A stretch of 64,000 bases of DNA from an uncultured Candidatus Nemicrothrix sp. (GTDB lineage: Bacteria; Actinomycetota; Acidimicrobiia; Acidimicrobiales; MedAcidi-G1): positions 41,720-105,719 of the forward strand of contig CAJXKL010000005.1 in assembly GCA_913055915.1 (NCBI GenBank). Direction: 5' to 3'. A model generated the notes under the pieces. The model saw only the letters and a list, made by a program, of their open reading frames with translations. It was not told the DNA's origin and ran no database searches. Made by a program: the position numbers and the translations under genes. Positions within the stretch are counted from its first letter, which is position 1. Every line of letters starts with the position of its first letter. Positions 19,209-29,200 of the stretch are shown in pieces.

Positions 19209-19319
19209 GAGGACTCCTGGGTGGCCGACGGCGTGCCTCCGAGGGTACCGAGGCACTAGAGCGGTACCGCCACCAGGTCATGTGACCAACGGCTCAGGGA
19301 GACCGGGCTGTCCCCGGTG

Positions 19320-21158
19320 TCAGGGCTCCATCAGGCGGGTGTTTCCCAGCCAGGATTCGTACAGGGCCGCATAGGTTCCGCCGGCTTCCACCAGGTCGAC
19401 GTGGGAGCCGTTCTCGACGATCCGGCCACGGTCAAAGACAAGCACCAGGTTGGACCGCTCCGCCGTCGAGAGCCTGTGGGCGACGCTCACGGTGGTGCGC
19501 CCTTCAGCCAGATGCTCAAGGGCCCTCTCGAGCGTCTGCTCGGTATCAGGGTCGACCGCGGAGGTCGCCTCATCCAAGATGAGCAGACCCGGATCCGCCA
19601 ACTGGGCCCTCAACAGGGCAACCAACTGCCTTTCGCCTACCGACAGCGCTGACCCTCTCTCACCGACCCTGGTGTCCAGACCTGCGGGAAGGCCCGCCAC
19701 CCACGTGCCGAGCCCGAGTTCATCCACAGCTGCCCGGACATCTGCCTCAGTCGAACCCCTACGACCGAACCTGATGTTGCCGCCGACCGTGGTGTCAAAG
19801 AGAAATCCGTCCTGGGGGACCATCCGGACCGACCGCCTACGGTCGTCGGCTGAAACCGTCCTCAGGTCGATGCCCCCGAGCATGACCTGCCCGGCTGTCG
19901 GGTCGGCCAAACGGGCGAGCAGCATCGCGAACGTGGTCTTCCCAGAACCGGTCTCGCCGACCACGGCTACCGATGAGCCGGCGTCCAACTCCACGTCAAC
20001 TCCGTGAAGAACCCGGTCGCTGCCCCTGTAGGAGAACTCGACACCCCTGGCCGCCACCGCCAACGCACCCCGGGGAAGTGGTCTGGTCCCACCTGGAGAC
20101 GGTTCTGCGACCTCAACCTCGGTGTCCAGGACGTCCAGGATCTTCCACCATCCTGCAAGGGCAGTCTGGGTCTGGTCGAGGGTCTCGCCCAACGAGGTGA
20201 TCGGCGTCACGAGCATGTTGACGAGGAACACGAATGCCACAAGTTCACCGGAGGTGACACCCCAGCCTGATCCCCAGTGGACGCCGGCGCCGATCACGGC
20301 GGCGACGGCGGCCACCCCGAAGATGTCGGTGCTGGGCAGCACCAGCGAAAAGTACCTGGCTGCACGCATCTGCTGCCTGTACTGCACCTCGACGACCCTG
20401 TGGAGTCGACGCCGGACCGCCTCGCGCTGACCGTACGTCCTGACCACCTCGATGCCGTGGACGGTTTCGGCCAGGGCACCCATGGTCTCGCCGACCCGTG
20501 TACGGAGCATGTCGTAGGCACGCAGTTGGCGCCTCTGCATGTCGCGTAGGACCGGCAGGAGCGGAAGGTGCACCATCACGGTGACGAGCGTCAACTGCCA
20601 CGAGTAGATGGCCATGACGGCGACCACCCCGAGGATCTGTACCGAGTTCACGATCCAGGAGATGGCCCCCCACTGCGCGAACTTGGCGAGTGCCTCGACG
20701 TCGCTTGTAACTCGGGCAGTCAGGACACCGGTCTTTGTCGATATGTGCTCGGCCAGGCTGAGCCGGTGGAGGTGCGCGAACGTCCGAAGCCGAAGGCCCA
20801 GCAGCACAGCCTCGGCAACCCCGACAAGTCGCCAGTAGACAACCTGGGACACGAAGATCGAAACCGTTGTCAGGGCCAGCGCACCTCCGGTTGCTGCCAC
20901 CACGAGACCTAGGCGCACAGTTCCGCCGATGAATCCCCGATCCAGCACGAACTGGATTACCAGCGGAACGACAAGGCGGCTTCCGGCCACCGAGAGGGTC
21001 ATCAGGGCAGAGAGCGACAGGCCGGCACGGAGTTCTGGTGAGGCCGCAAGACCCCTCCGCAGGACCGACAACGCTCCGACTTCGGCAATGTCGTCGAGGG
21101 CCCGTGGCTCTGGCTCCTCACTAGGCCCGAGGACGTCATGACCGTCGAAGCTGCTCAC
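19320..21158 (-). CDS. ABC exporter half, canonical ATP site
   Basis: Six membrane helices (about 50-330) precede an ATPase domain with Walker A GETGSGKTT, Q loop VPQDGFLF, signature ALSVGERQ and Walker B LLILDEATSAVD (intact catalytic Glu), 612 residues in total. Its GTG overlaps the stop of the partner gene, so a heterodimeric type IV exporter of drugs, lipids or peptides is expected. The signature motif (LSVGE) deviates from LSGGQ, as is common in one half of heterodimers. The substrate is unknown. Confidence 0.88.
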   Translation of the reverse strand: MSSFDGHDVLGPSEEPEPRALDDIAEVGALSVLRRGLAASPELRAGLSLSALMTLSVAGSRLVVPLVIQFVLDRGFIGGTVRLGLVVAATGGALALTTVSIFVSQVVYWRLVGVAEAVLLGLRLRTFAHLHRLSLAEHISTKTGVLTARVTSDVEALAKFAQWGAISWIVNSVQILGVVAVMAIYSWQLTLVTVMVHLPLLPVLRDMQRRQLRAYDMLRTRVGETMGALAETVHGIEVVRTYGQREAVRRRLHRVVEVQYRQQMRAARYFSLVLPSTDIFGVAAVAAVIGAGVHWGSGWGVTSGELVAFVFLVNMLVTPITSLGETLDQTQTALAGWWKILDVLDTEVEVAEPSPGGTRPLPRGALAVAARGVEFSYRGSDRVLHGVDVELDAGSSVAVVGETGSGKTTFAMLLARLADPTAGQVMLGGIDLRTVSADDRRRSVRMVPQDGFLFDTTVGGNIRFGRRGSTEADVRAAVDELGLGTWVAGLPAGLDTRVGERGSALSVGERQLVALLRAQLADPGLLILDEATSAVDPDTEQTLERALEHLAEGRTTVSVAHRLSTAERSNLVLVFDRGRIVENGSHVDLVEAGGTYAALYESWLGNTRLMEP

Positions 21159-22816
21159 CTGGTGGCCTCCTCGTAGGCACGCGCCAGCGCCGAGTACCCG
21201 GGCAGGGTGAGCAGTTCCTCGTGGGTTCCATCGGCGGCTATGCGCCCCCCGTCCATGAACAGAACACGGTCGGCCAGGCGAATGGTGGCGAGGCGGTGGG
21301 CCACCACCATGAGGGTCCTCCCACTGTGGGCCTGCAGGTTCTCGAGGATGGCTGCCTCGACGACAGGATCCACAGCCGAGGTGGCGTCGTCGAGCAGCAG
21401 CAGGCGGGGGCGGCGTAGCAGAGCCCGGGCTATGGCCAACCGCTGCCGCTGGCCACCTGAAAGCGTCACGCCCCTCTCTCCCATGACAGTGTCGGGTCCG
21501 TCTGACAGTTCGGAAACGAACCGGTCGGCTGCCACGAGGCTCAACACCCTGTTCAGCTCGCCTTCAGACACCTCCGCGTCGAGGGCCAGGTTCGCCCTGA
21601 GCGTGCCGGCGAACATGAAGGTCTCCTGCAGGACCGGTGCAACCAGCTGGGCCACCCCGTCAGGTCCCAGGTCGGAGACGTCGGCACCTCCTATGACTAT
21701 CCGCCCCCTGTCCGGCGGCATCATCCCCGACATGAGGCCCACGATTGTGCTCTTGCCGCAACCAGTGGCCCCCACGAGGGCGACCACCTCACCCGCCTCT
21801 ATCCGCAGTGAGAGGTCATCGAGCACCGTCGTACCGTCCGGGTACGCAAACGAGACTCCCTCAAGGACGACACCGACCGAATCGGGAACTGCTACCAGCG
21901 CTGGCTCAGGGTCGGGGCGGCGCTCCGGTTCCACACGCAAAACCGAGTCGATCCGGTCCATGGCGACCACCGACCGGGGCATCTCCTGGAACAGAAATCC
22001 CAGGATCTGGACCGGTAGCCACAGAATGCCGAACAGGGTCATGGCCTGCACCACCTCGCCGACCGTCACGGCGTTGCGACCCACAAGCCATACACCGATC
22101 AGGAGGAGCACAAGTACCCCGAGGCCGGGCAGCGAGTAGAGGATGGGCTCGAACCGGGCCCTGATGGCACCCACCTTGAGGCGTTCGCTCCGCAACTGCT
22201 CAGAGGCCACGGTCAGGCGCTCGACCTCGTCGGATTCCCGCCCAAGCGTCTTGACCACGAGAACCCCCTCGAGGCTCTCGTGCGCCACCGACGAGACCTC
22301 TCCGACCATGGCCTGAGCCCGCGCCGCCGGTGCCTCGACCGCCCTCGTGTAGATCTGGTTGATGACGGCCAAGGCCGGGAACAACAAGAGGGCTATCAGG
22401 GCGAACAGTGGATGGACAACGAGGAGGCTCACCATGGCCAGCACGATCAGCACCACAACTGTCACGGCGAACGCCAACGGCATGAGCATCGATGATGCGG
22501 CCTCGATGTCGGCATCGACATGGGCAAGGAGTTCACCTGCCGGCCGTGAGCGGAAGAAGTCAAGCGGTGCGTCCAGATAGCGGTCGACGATTGAGAGACG
22601 CCATGTCCGCTGGGTCAGCATCGCCCCCATGAAGTTGAAGAACCGCCTGACCATCACCGAGAGGCCCCGGATCAGCCCGACAACTGCGATCATGGCCATC
22701 GCAGCCCAGATTCCACGACCGCTGATACTCCCGGGGTCGTCGAGGCCGGGGATGATCACCTTGTCTGTGACCCGACCAACCACGATCGTGAAGCCGACAA
22801 CCGTTGTCGCAAACAT
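21155..22816 (-). CDS. ABC exporter half with degenerate catalytic site
   Basis: The partner of the preceding ABC half has a membrane domain, then Walker A GATGCGKST, signature LSGGQRQR and Walker B LLLLDDATSAVD, where the catalytic Glu is Asp. The canonical LSGGQ here completes the active site formed with the other half, the usual asymmetric pattern. The annotated ATG 22816 gives 553 residues, short for the family. In-frame sequence up to about 22910 looks like the missing N-terminal helix (WSLVRRSLRAHPW) but holds no ATG, GTG or TTG. Confidence 0.85.
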   Translation of the reverse strand: MFATTVVGFTIVVGRVTDKVIIPGLDDPGSISGRGIWAAMAMIAVVGLIRGLSVMVRRFFNFMGAMLTQRTWRLSIVDRYLDAPLDFFRSRPAGELLAHVDADIEAASSMLMPLAFAVTVVVLIVLAMVSLLVVHPLFALIALLLFPALAVINQIYTRAVEAPAARAQAMVGEVSSVAHESLEGVLVVKTLGRESDEVERLTVASEQLRSERLKVGAIRARFEPILYSLPGLGVLVLLLIGVWLVGRNAVTVGEVVQAMTLFGILWLPVQILGFLFQEMPRSVVAMDRIDSVLRVEPERRPDPEPALVAVPDSVGVVLEGVSFAYPDGTTVLDDLSLRIEAGEVVALVGATGCGKSTIVGLMSGMMPPDRGRIVIGGADVSDLGPDGVAQLVAPVLQETFMFAGTLRANLALDAEVSEGELNRVLSLVAADRFVSELSDGPDTVMGERGVTLSGGQRQRLAIARALLRRPRLLLLDDATSAVDPVVEAAILENLQAHSGRTLMVVAHRLATIRLADRVLFMDGGRIAADGTHEELLTLPGYSALARAYEEATR

Positions 22817-23023
22817 CGTGCCACCGGTGATTCCTCCGGTATGGGCCCACGGATGGGCACGCAGCGACCGCCTGACGAGACTCCAGCCGCGGCGGTAGAC
22901 ACCTGAACCTGTGGGGGAGGCACGCCGTTGGTGTCCTCCCGTGGTCGTGGCGGCGCCAGCCGTCGTGTCAGATGACAGGGGATCTACCGTTGGGGAGCGA
23001 TGTGCGCAGCAGAAGCGGCCAAC

Positions 23024-24220
23024 TCAAAGCCGGTCGACGATCGCCTGTGCGAACTCGGAGCACTTCACCTCGGTCGCACCGTCCATCTGCCTGGCAAAGT
23101 CATAGGTGACCACCTTGTCGCCGATCGTGGCCTCGAGGGCGGTCACGATGTCGTCGGCGGCCTCCTGCCATCCGATGTGTTCGAACATGAGGACACCTGA
23201 GAGCAGCACCGAAGAGGGGTTCACCTTGTCCTGACCGGCGTACTTGGGTGCAGTTCCGTGTGTGGCCTCGAAGATCCCGTGCCCGGTCACGTAGTTGGCG
23301 TTGCCACCGGGGGCGATACCGATGCCTCCAACCTGGGCGGCCAGGGCATCTGACAGGTAGTCGCCGTTGAGGTTCATGGTTCCGATCACATCGAACTCCG
23401 CGGGACGGGTGAGCACCTGCTGGAGGGCAATGTCGGCGATGGTGTCCTGGACGAGGATCTTGTCGCCGGGGTCGCCGCCACAGTCGGCCCAACCGACAGC
23501 CACGTCGCTGAACTCCTCGCGGACCAGGTCGTAACCCCATTTCTGGAAGGCGCCCTCGGTGAACTTCATGATGTTGCCCTTGTGCACCCAGTGGACGCGT
23601 CTTCTGCCCTTGGCTACGGCGTACTCGAGGGCGGCCCGCTGGAGCCGCTGCGACCCTGTCTTGGAGATGGGCTTGATGCCGATGCCGGAGTCCTCTCGGA
23701 TCTTCCAGCCGAAGGCGTCCTCGAGAAGGCCACGAAGTTTGAGTGCCTCTGGCGACATTGCCTCGACCTCGAGGCCCGCGTAGATGTCCTCGGTGTTCTC
23801 ACGGAAGATGACCATGTCGACCAGTTCGGGTGCCTTCACCGGTGATGGCACACCCTTGAACCAGCGAACCGGGCGGAGGCACACGTACAAGTCCAAGATC
23901 TGGCGGATCGCCACGTTGAGGCTGCGGAAGCCCCCACCTATTGGTGTGGTCAGCGGACCCTTGATTCCGATCAGGCATTCCCGGAATGCCTCGATGGTCT
24001 CCTGTGGAAGCCAGTCGCCAACCTCGTTGTAGGCCTTTTCGCCGGCCAGCACCTCGCGCCAATCGACACTGCGGCCGTGCCTGGCGGCAGCGGCATCCAG
24101 AACCAGCCTGGCTGCCGGCCAGATGTCGACACCGGTGCCATCGCCCTCAATGAAGGGAATAACCGGTTCTTCGGGGACGACAAGCGTGCCGTCCGAACTC
24201 ATCTTGATGTTTTCACCCAT
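23024..24220 (-). CDS. icd: Isocitrate dehydrogenase (NADP+)
   Basis: The 398-residue enzyme of the bacterial isocitrate dehydrogenase family oxidatively decarboxylates isocitrate to 2-oxoglutarate. It shows [13 protein letters not shown] at the N-terminus, the substrate loop [21 protein letters not shown] (with the Ser that E. coli phosphorylates), [25 protein letters not shown] and the cofactor region [23 protein letters not shown] (24227-24232, minus strand) lies six bases before the ATG, so the mRNA is probably leaderless. Confidence 0.94.
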   Translation of the reverse strand: MGENIKMSSDGTLVVPEEPVIPFIEGDGTGVDIWPAARLVLDAAAARHGRSVDWREVLAGEKAYNEVGDWLPQETIEAFRECLIGIKGPLTTPIGGGFRSLNVAIRQILDLYVCLRPVRWFKGVPSPVKAPELVDMVIFRENTEDIYAGLEVEAMSPEALKLRGLLEDAFGWKIREDSGIGIKPISKTGSQRLQRAALEYAVAKGRRRVHWVHKGNIMKFTEGAFQKWGYDLVREEFSDVAVGWADCGGDPGDKILVQDTIADIALQQVLTRPAEFDVIGTMNLNGDYLSDALAAQVGGIGIAPGGNANYVTGHGIFEATHGTAPKYAGQDKVNPSSVLLSGVLMFEHIGWQEAADDIVTALEATIGDKVVTYDFARQMDGATEVKCSEFAQAIVDRL

Positions 24221-24270
24221 GCTCCGACCCTATCCACAAGCAGGTCGACTCCCAGCCCCGGGATTTCGAC

Positions 24271-25167
24271 CTACAGACCGGTCCCGAGCGGTCGGCCGGC
24301 AGTGCTGAAGTACCCTTCACCCAGGCGATCAAGGACCCCCTCGACTGCCTCTGGAACGTTCAGGGAATACAGGTGTATGCCTGGTACGTCCATCTCGACC
24401 AGGTCGGCGATCATGGATGCTGCCTGATCGCATGCGATCCTCAGGCGCTCGTCCGCATCGGCCGCCTCCAGACGGTTCCAGAGTTCCTTGGGCGTGCGTG
24501 TTCCGTTCATTTTCGCAAACCGCTTTACCGACTCCGGGTTGGTCACAGGCATCACACCTGCCAGAACCGGCGTTGTGCAACCCAGGTCGGAAAGTTCATC
24601 GACCATCAGCCGATAGTCCCGGCTGTCGAAGAAGAACTGGGTGATGCCAAAGTCAGCCATCTCCAACTTGGCGGCCAGATGCCGTCTATCGGCAACTCGA
24701 TCGGGTGAGTCCGGGTGCACCTCGGGGAAGGCGGCGACACCAACGGAGAAGTCGGTCTCGGTCCGGACGAACTCGACCAGATCGGCGGCATACCGGAAGT
24801 CACCCGGTGGTTCCCCCGGACGCGGATCACCGGCCAATGCCAGAAGGTCTCCAACGCCCACCTCCATGTGGTCAGCCAGCAGACCTCTGATCTCCGCCCT
24901 GGTATGACCCACGCAGGTCAGATGGGGGACCACCGGACAGCGGTGACGACCAGATACATGACCGAATGCGATGTGGGCGACCATCTCTCGGGTACGTCCC
25001 CTGTCGCCACCGCCGGCACCATAGGTAACGGATACGAAGTCAGGGTGCCTACGAGCGAGTCTGGTCGCCGTCAGTAGCGCACCTCGGCGGGCAGCGGCAC
25101 CGGCTGGTGGGTAGTACTCGAAGCTGAGCGTCCTACCAGCTGCCAGTCGCTCCGGTACACCCGCCAT
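24271..25167 (-). CDS. metF: Methylenetetrahydrofolate reductase
   Basis: This TIM-barrel flavoprotein of about 298 residues reduces 5,10-methylene-THF to 5-methyl-THF for methionine synthesis. It has SFEYYPP at the N-terminus, SVTYGAGGG, VPHLTCVGHT, LLALAGDPRPGEP and DFGITQFFFD, all MetF landmarks. The frame is open to TTG 25218, but ATG 25167 starts at the usual place, and TATCCT (25176-25181, minus strand) lies eight bases before it, supporting this start and a leaderless mRNA. folD and purH lie upstream on the same strand. Confidence 0.92.
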   Translation of the reverse strand: MAGVPERLAAGRTLSFEYYPPAGAAARRGALLTATRLARRHPDFVSVTYGAGGGDRGRTREMVAHIAFGHVSGRHRCPVVPHLTCVGHTRAEIRGLLADHMEVGVGDLLALAGDPRPGEPPGDFRYAADLVEFVRTETDFSVGVAAFPEVHPDSPDRVADRRHLAAKLEMADFGITQFFFDSRDYRLMVDELSDLGCTTPVLAGVMPVTNPESVKRFAKMNGTRTPKELWNRLEAADADERLRIACDQAASMIADLVEMDVPGIHLYSLNVPEAVEGVLDRLGEGYFSTAGRPLGTGL

Positions 25168-25316
25168 GTACCCGGAGGATAGGGCCATACCTTTCAACCA
25201 CCCCACGCTGCTGGGCAATCGTCACGCTGCTGTCACGATTAACCCAGTAGACGAAATCTGGACTAGCCAAAATCCCACATCGTGGTAGCGGAGGCCATCC
25301 TCATGACCACGGTCAG

Positions 25317-26174
25317 TCAGGCTGTGGCTCGTTCGGCGGCTTCGACGGTGTTTCGCAGGAGCATTGCAACGGTCGTTGGGCCCACCCCTCCGAGGCGCGG
25401 TGTAATCCAGGAGGCGACCTCTCCCACGGACTCGTCAACGTCGGCCAGGAGGCGCTTTCCCTCCCAGGAGAGGCCACCGCTAACCACCACGGCCCCGGGG
25501 CGGACCATGTCGGGGGTGACGAATGACGGAATGCCGACAGCGGCTACGACTATGTCGGCGGTCCGGGTCAAGTCTGCAAGGTTGGGAACCGCTGAGTGGA
25601 CGACGGTCACCGCTGCATTGGCACCGGGTGCCTTCGTGGTGAGCAGCAGCGAAAGTGGCCTACCCAAGGTCGGCCCTCGGCCAATGACGACGACGTGCTT
25701 CCCGGACACCTCGATTCCGTAGTGCACGAACATGGCGCGGATGCCTGCCGGCGTACACGGCACGGGGCCGTCTTCCTGGAGCACCAACTTCCCCAGGTTC
25801 ATCGGGTGCAGACCGTCGGCGTCCTTTGCCGGGTCCATCGCCGAGAGCGCTGCACTGAAGTCGAAGCCGTCTGCAACCGGGTGCTGAATGATGTAGCCGT
25901 GGACCCCGCTGTCGGAGTTGAACTGTGCGACCGCATCGTCGAGTGCGGCCGGCGGTGCGTCTGCGTCAACGTGGATGTTGTGGGATGCCATGCCCACGGC
26001 CTCACAGGTCTCGTGCTTCTTGCGCACATAGCCGGCGCTGGCCCCGTCATCTCCAACCAGGATGGTTCCGAGGCCGGGCGTGGTTCCTGCCTCCTTCAGC
26101 CACTCGACACGGATGCGCACGTCTTCGAGCACGGCTTCTGCGACGGGGCCACCGGCTAGGAGTTCTGCTGACAT
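25317..26174 (-). CDS. folD: Bifunctional methylene-THF dehydrogenase / methenyl-THF cyclohydrolase
   Basis: The 285-residue FolD interconverts methylene-, methenyl- and 10-formyl-THF, feeding purine synthesis and MetF. It has the catalytic YVRKKHETCEAVG (Lys), QHPVADGFD where the family has Q-x-P-L-P, DADGLHPMNLGKL and the NADP-binding IGRGPTLGRPLSLLL segment, then WITPRLGGVGPTTVAMLLRNT. I chose ATG 26174: TAGCCT (26183-26188, minus strand) lies eight bases upstream. A longer frame reaching 26219 would overlap purH. Confidence 0.92.
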   Translation of the reverse strand: MSAELLAGGPVAEAVLEDVRIRVEWLKEAGTTPGLGTILVGDDGASAGYVRKKHETCEAVGMASHNIHVDADAPPAALDDAVAQFNSDSGVHGYIIQHPVADGFDFSAALSAMDPAKDADGLHPMNLGKLVLQEDGPVPCTPAGIRAMFVHYGIEVSGKHVVVIGRGPTLGRPLSLLLTTKAPGANAAVTVVHSAVPNLADLTRTADIVVAAVGIPSFVTPDMVRPGAVVVSGGLSWEGKRLLADVDESVGEVASWITPRLGGVGPTTVAMLLRNTVEAAERATA

Positions 26175-26196
26175 GGAGCGAAAGGCTACCGGTGCC

Positions 26197-27699
26197 TCAG
26201 TGCCTGAAGTGCCTCTCACCGGTGAAGACCATGGCGATTCCGGCCTCGTCGGCTGCGGTCACCACCTCATCGTCGCGTACGGACCCACCGGGCTGTATCA
26301 CTGCGGTGGCCCCCGCTTCGGCCGCCGCCTCAAGGCCGTCACGGAACGGGAAGAAGGCATCGCTGGCACACGCTCCACCCACCGCCCTTCCGTCGGCCTT
26401 CTGTGCAGCGATACGACCAGCATCGCGACGGTTCTGCTGGCCGGCACCGATCCCCACGGCGCAGAGGTCCTTCACGAGAACGATCGTGTTCGACAAGACA
26501 CGCGCCGCTACACGCCACGCGAACTCCAGGTCGGACCACTCGGCTTCAGAGGGTGACCTTCGAGTTGGCACGGCCCACTCGGACCGGTCCAGCGAAACGA
26601 CGTCGGTGGTCTGCACGAGCAGGCCGCCGTCGATGCTGCGGACCTCATGAGCAGGCCAGTTGGGTGCCGGTGCCTCCAGGATCCGGAGATTCTCTCGTTT
26701 CTGGAGGTGGGCGAGGGCATCGGGTTCGTAGAAGGGTGCCACGACCACCTCGGTGAACACCTCTGACATCGGCTCTGCCATGGCCATCGTGACAGTGCGG
26801 TTGACCGCCACGATCCCCCCGAACGCGGACACGGAATCGCATTCGTGGGCTGCCACGTAGGCCTCTGCGATGTCTGCACCGACCGCCGCCCCACACGGGT
26901 TGGCGTGCTTGATGACCACGGCGGTCGGCTCCCCGCCGAGGCTGTGCACGAGGCGCCACGCTGCCTCGGTATCAAAGACGTTCAGGTAGGACATTGCCTT
27001 CCCACCGTGGACAACGGCTCCGTCCCACCACCCGGAGCAGCCCACCTGCAGGTAGCGGGCACCAACCTGGTGCGGGTTCTCCCCGTACCTGAGGTCCTGC
27101 ACCCGCTTCAGGGCGAGGTGAATCGACTCAGGTAGTTCATCAGCGGCGTCCTCATCGAACCAGCCCACGATCGCAGCGTCGTAGGCGGCTGTGTGGGCGA
27201 ACGCAGCCCGGGCGAGGCGGCGACGTGTCTCGCTGCAGAGGTTGCCATCGGACCGGAGTTCGGCCAGGACCGGCCCGTAGTCATCGGGATCGACCACGAC
27301 GCCGACGTGGTCATGGTTCTTGGCCGCCGCACGGACCATGGTCGGGCCACCGATGTCGATCAGCTCTACGGATGGGTCGGATGTGAATGGGTACAGGTTT
27401 GCCACCACGAGGTCGATCGGTGTGATGCCCCGACCAACCAGGTCGGCCACGTGGTCCGGGTTGGAACGGTCGGCGAGGATCCCGCCGTGGATGACGGGGT
27501 GGAGGGTCTTCACCCGGCCACCGAGCATCTCGGGTGCCTGGGTGACCTGGGCGACCTCGGTGACAGGAACCCCCTCGTCGGCCAGGAGCCGTGCCGTGCC
27601 TCCGCTGGACACCAGATCCCAACCCAGTTCGACGAGGGCACGGCCGAGGTCGACTATTCCAGCCTTGTCGTAGACAGAGAGCAGGGCACGTGGGTTCAC
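26197..27699 (-). CDS. purH: Bifunctional AICAR formyltransferase / IMP cyclohydrolase
   Basis: The 500-residue enzyme performs the last two steps of IMP synthesis. The N-terminal cyclohydrolase domain (1-195) starts ALLSVYDKAGIVDLGRALVELG and has SSGGTA and GGRVKTLHP. The C-terminal formyltransferase domain has RYGENPHQ, the catalytic KHANPCG, SAFGGIVAVN and SDAFFPFRDG. The frame continues upstream into purN, but the true start is GTG 27699, which overlaps the purN TGA (GTGA). It uses the 10-formyl-THF made by the neighbouring FolD. Confidence 0.94.
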   Translation of the reverse strand: MNPRALLSVYDKAGIVDLGRALVELGWDLVSSGGTARLLADEGVPVTEVAQVTQAPEMLGGRVKTLHPVIHGGILADRSNPDHVADLVGRGITPIDLVVANLYPFTSDPSVELIDIGGPTMVRAAAKNHDHVGVVVDPDDYGPVLAELRSDGNLCSETRRRLARAAFAHTAAYDAAIVGWFDEDAADELPESIHLALKRVQDLRYGENPHQVGARYLQVGCSGWWDGAVVHGGKAMSYLNVFDTEAAWRLVHSLGGEPTAVVIKHANPCGAAVGADIAEAYVAAHECDSVSAFGGIVAVNRTVTMAMAEPMSEVFTEVVVAPFYEPDALAHLQKRENLRILEAPAPNWPAHEVRSIDGGLLVQTTDVVSLDRSEWAVPTRRSPSEAEWSDLEFAWRVAARVLSNTIVLVKDLCAVGIGAGQQNRRDAGRIAAQKADGRAVGGACASDAFFPFRDGLEAAAEAGATAVIQPGGSVRDDEVVTAADEAGIAMVFTGERHFRH

Positions 27700-28274
27700 G
27701 CGGATTCTCCCATCAGGACCGACCGGCTCTCCATCACGGTGCGGATCGTCTCGGGGTACAGCTGTCGTTCGACGGCCTTGATCCGCTCGTGGAGGCTGGC
27801 TTCGTCGTCGTCGGGCAGTACGGGCACGGCCTCCTGGGCGAGGATCGGTCCCGAGTCGACCTTGAGGGTTGCGATATGCACGGTACAACCTGTGACCTTG
27901 ACGCCGTGGGCCATGGCATCGGCCACGGCATGCCACCCCGGGAAGGCGGGTAGGAGCGCCGGGTGGGTGTTGAGGATGCGACCGGTGAACCTGTCGTAGG
28001 CGGGCTGGGCCAGGATCGTCCCGAAACCGGCCATGGCCACCAGGTCCACCCCGGCCTCGACAAGGGCATCCACCAGATCGACGGTGTAGGCGTCACGGTC
28101 GAAGTCTCCTCCGAACGAGCGTCGCTCAACGACCCTTGTCGGTATTCCCAGCGTGGCCGCCAGGTCCAGCGCCCTGCATGGTCGATCGGTCACCATCAGG
28201 TGCACGGGAAGGCCGGCGTCCACAATGGCTTCGAGGATCGAACCGGTTCCGGATGCCAGCACGGCCAGACGCAT
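27696..28274 (-). CDS. purN: Phosphoribosylglycinamide formyltransferase
   Basis: The 192-residue GAR transformylase uses 10-formyl-THF to formylate GAR in purine synthesis. It opens with LAVLASGTGSILEAIVDA and has MAGFGTILAQP, ILNTHPALLPAFPG (catalytic Asn-x-His) and the C-terminal Asp region in KVDSGPILAQEAVPV. TACGGT (28282-28287, minus strand) lies seven bases before ATG 28274, so the mRNA is probably leaderless and this promoter serves purN-purH. The stop overlaps the purH start. Confidence 0.93.
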   Translation of the reverse strand: MRLAVLASGTGSILEAIVDAGLPVHLMVTDRPCRALDLAATLGIPTRVVERRSFGGDFDRDAYTVDLVDALVEAGVDLVAMAGFGTILAQPAYDRFTGRILNTHPALLPAFPGWHAVADAMAHGVKVTGCTVHIATLKVDSGPILAQEAVPVLPDDDEASLHERIKAVERQLYPETIRTVMESRSVLMGESA

Positions 28275-28314
28275 GGTGGCGACCGTACCAGCGGCCTGTG
28301 GTTCCCGAGCCCGC

Positions 28315-29199
28315 CTAGAGTCCTGCCACGATTCCGGCCATCAGCTCGCCCGCCTCGGTCGGGTTCAACCCGACCTGCACTCCGGCGCTCCGGAGTGCAT
28401 CCATCTTGGCTGCCGCCGTCCCCTTGCCACCAGAAACAATGGCGCCGGCGTGACCCATCTTCTTGCCTGGGGGAGCGGTTACGCCGGCCACGTAGCTCGC
28501 CACCGGCTTGGTCATGTTGTCCCGGATGAAGGCTGCGGCCTCCTCCTCGGCTGATCCGCCGATTTCACCGATCATCATCACAGCCCTAGTCTCTGGATCT
28601 TCCTCGAAGGCCGTGAGGCAGTCGATGAACGACGTACCGGGTACAGGATCACCACCGATACCGACGCAGGTGGTGCAGCCGATTCCCTTCTGCTTGAGTT
28701 CGTAGAGGGCCTGGTACGTAAGGGTGCCCGAGCGGCTCACGATTCCGACGGGTCCGCCCGGGAGGGCGATGTGGCCTGCCGTGATTCCGATGTTGCACTT
28801 ACCGGGCGAGATGATTCCGGGGCAGTTGGGTCCCAGCAACTGGACGTCCGGGAAGTCGCGCCTCAGGCGGTTGTAGAACCGAGCCTCGTCGTGCGCGGGC
28901 ACTCCCTCGGTGACGGACACGATGAACTGCACACCGCCCTCGGCGGCCTCGATCACCGCATCGTGTACGCCGGGCGCCGGTATGAAGATGCACGAGGCCG
29001 TTGCGCCAGTCTCAGCGACCGCTTCAGTGACGGAGGCGAAGATGGGTATTCCGTCGACGTCCTCACCGGCCTTGCGTGGGTTGGTGCCTGCAACGACCTG
29101 TGTTCCGTAGTCGCGGTTCAAGAGGCCGTAGTAGCGACCCTGGCTGCCGGTCAACCCCTGGTAGACGACCCGTGTTGTCTCATCGACGAAGATGCTCAT
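28315..29199 (-). CDS. sucD: Succinyl-CoA synthetase alpha subunit
   Basis: This 294-residue CoA-binding subunit has GLTGSQGRYYGLLNRDYGT, FIPAPGVHDA, GPNCPGIISPG, the phospho-His region in IGEIGGSAEEEAA and TAPPGKKMGHAGAIV (the usual phospho-His loop). With SucC it converts succinyl-CoA to succinate with ATP or GTP formation. ATG 29199 lies one base after the sucC stop, so the pair is co-translated. The open frame extends 14 codons further into sucC but lacks support. Confidence 0.94.
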   Translation of the reverse strand: MSIFVDETTRVVYQGLTGSQGRYYGLLNRDYGTQVVAGTNPRKAGEDVDGIPIFASVTEAVAETGATASCIFIPAPGVHDAVIEAAEGGVQFIVSVTEGVPAHDEARFYNRLRRDFPDVQLLGPNCPGIISPGKCNIGITAGHIALPGGPVGIVSRSGTLTYQALYELKQKGIGCTTCVGIGGDPVPGTSFIDCLTAFEEDPETRAVMMIGEIGGSAEEEAAAFIRDNMTKPVASYVAGVTAPPGKKMGHAGAIVSGGKGTAAAKMDALRSAGVQVGLNPTEAGELMAGIVAGL

Positions 29200-29200
29200 C

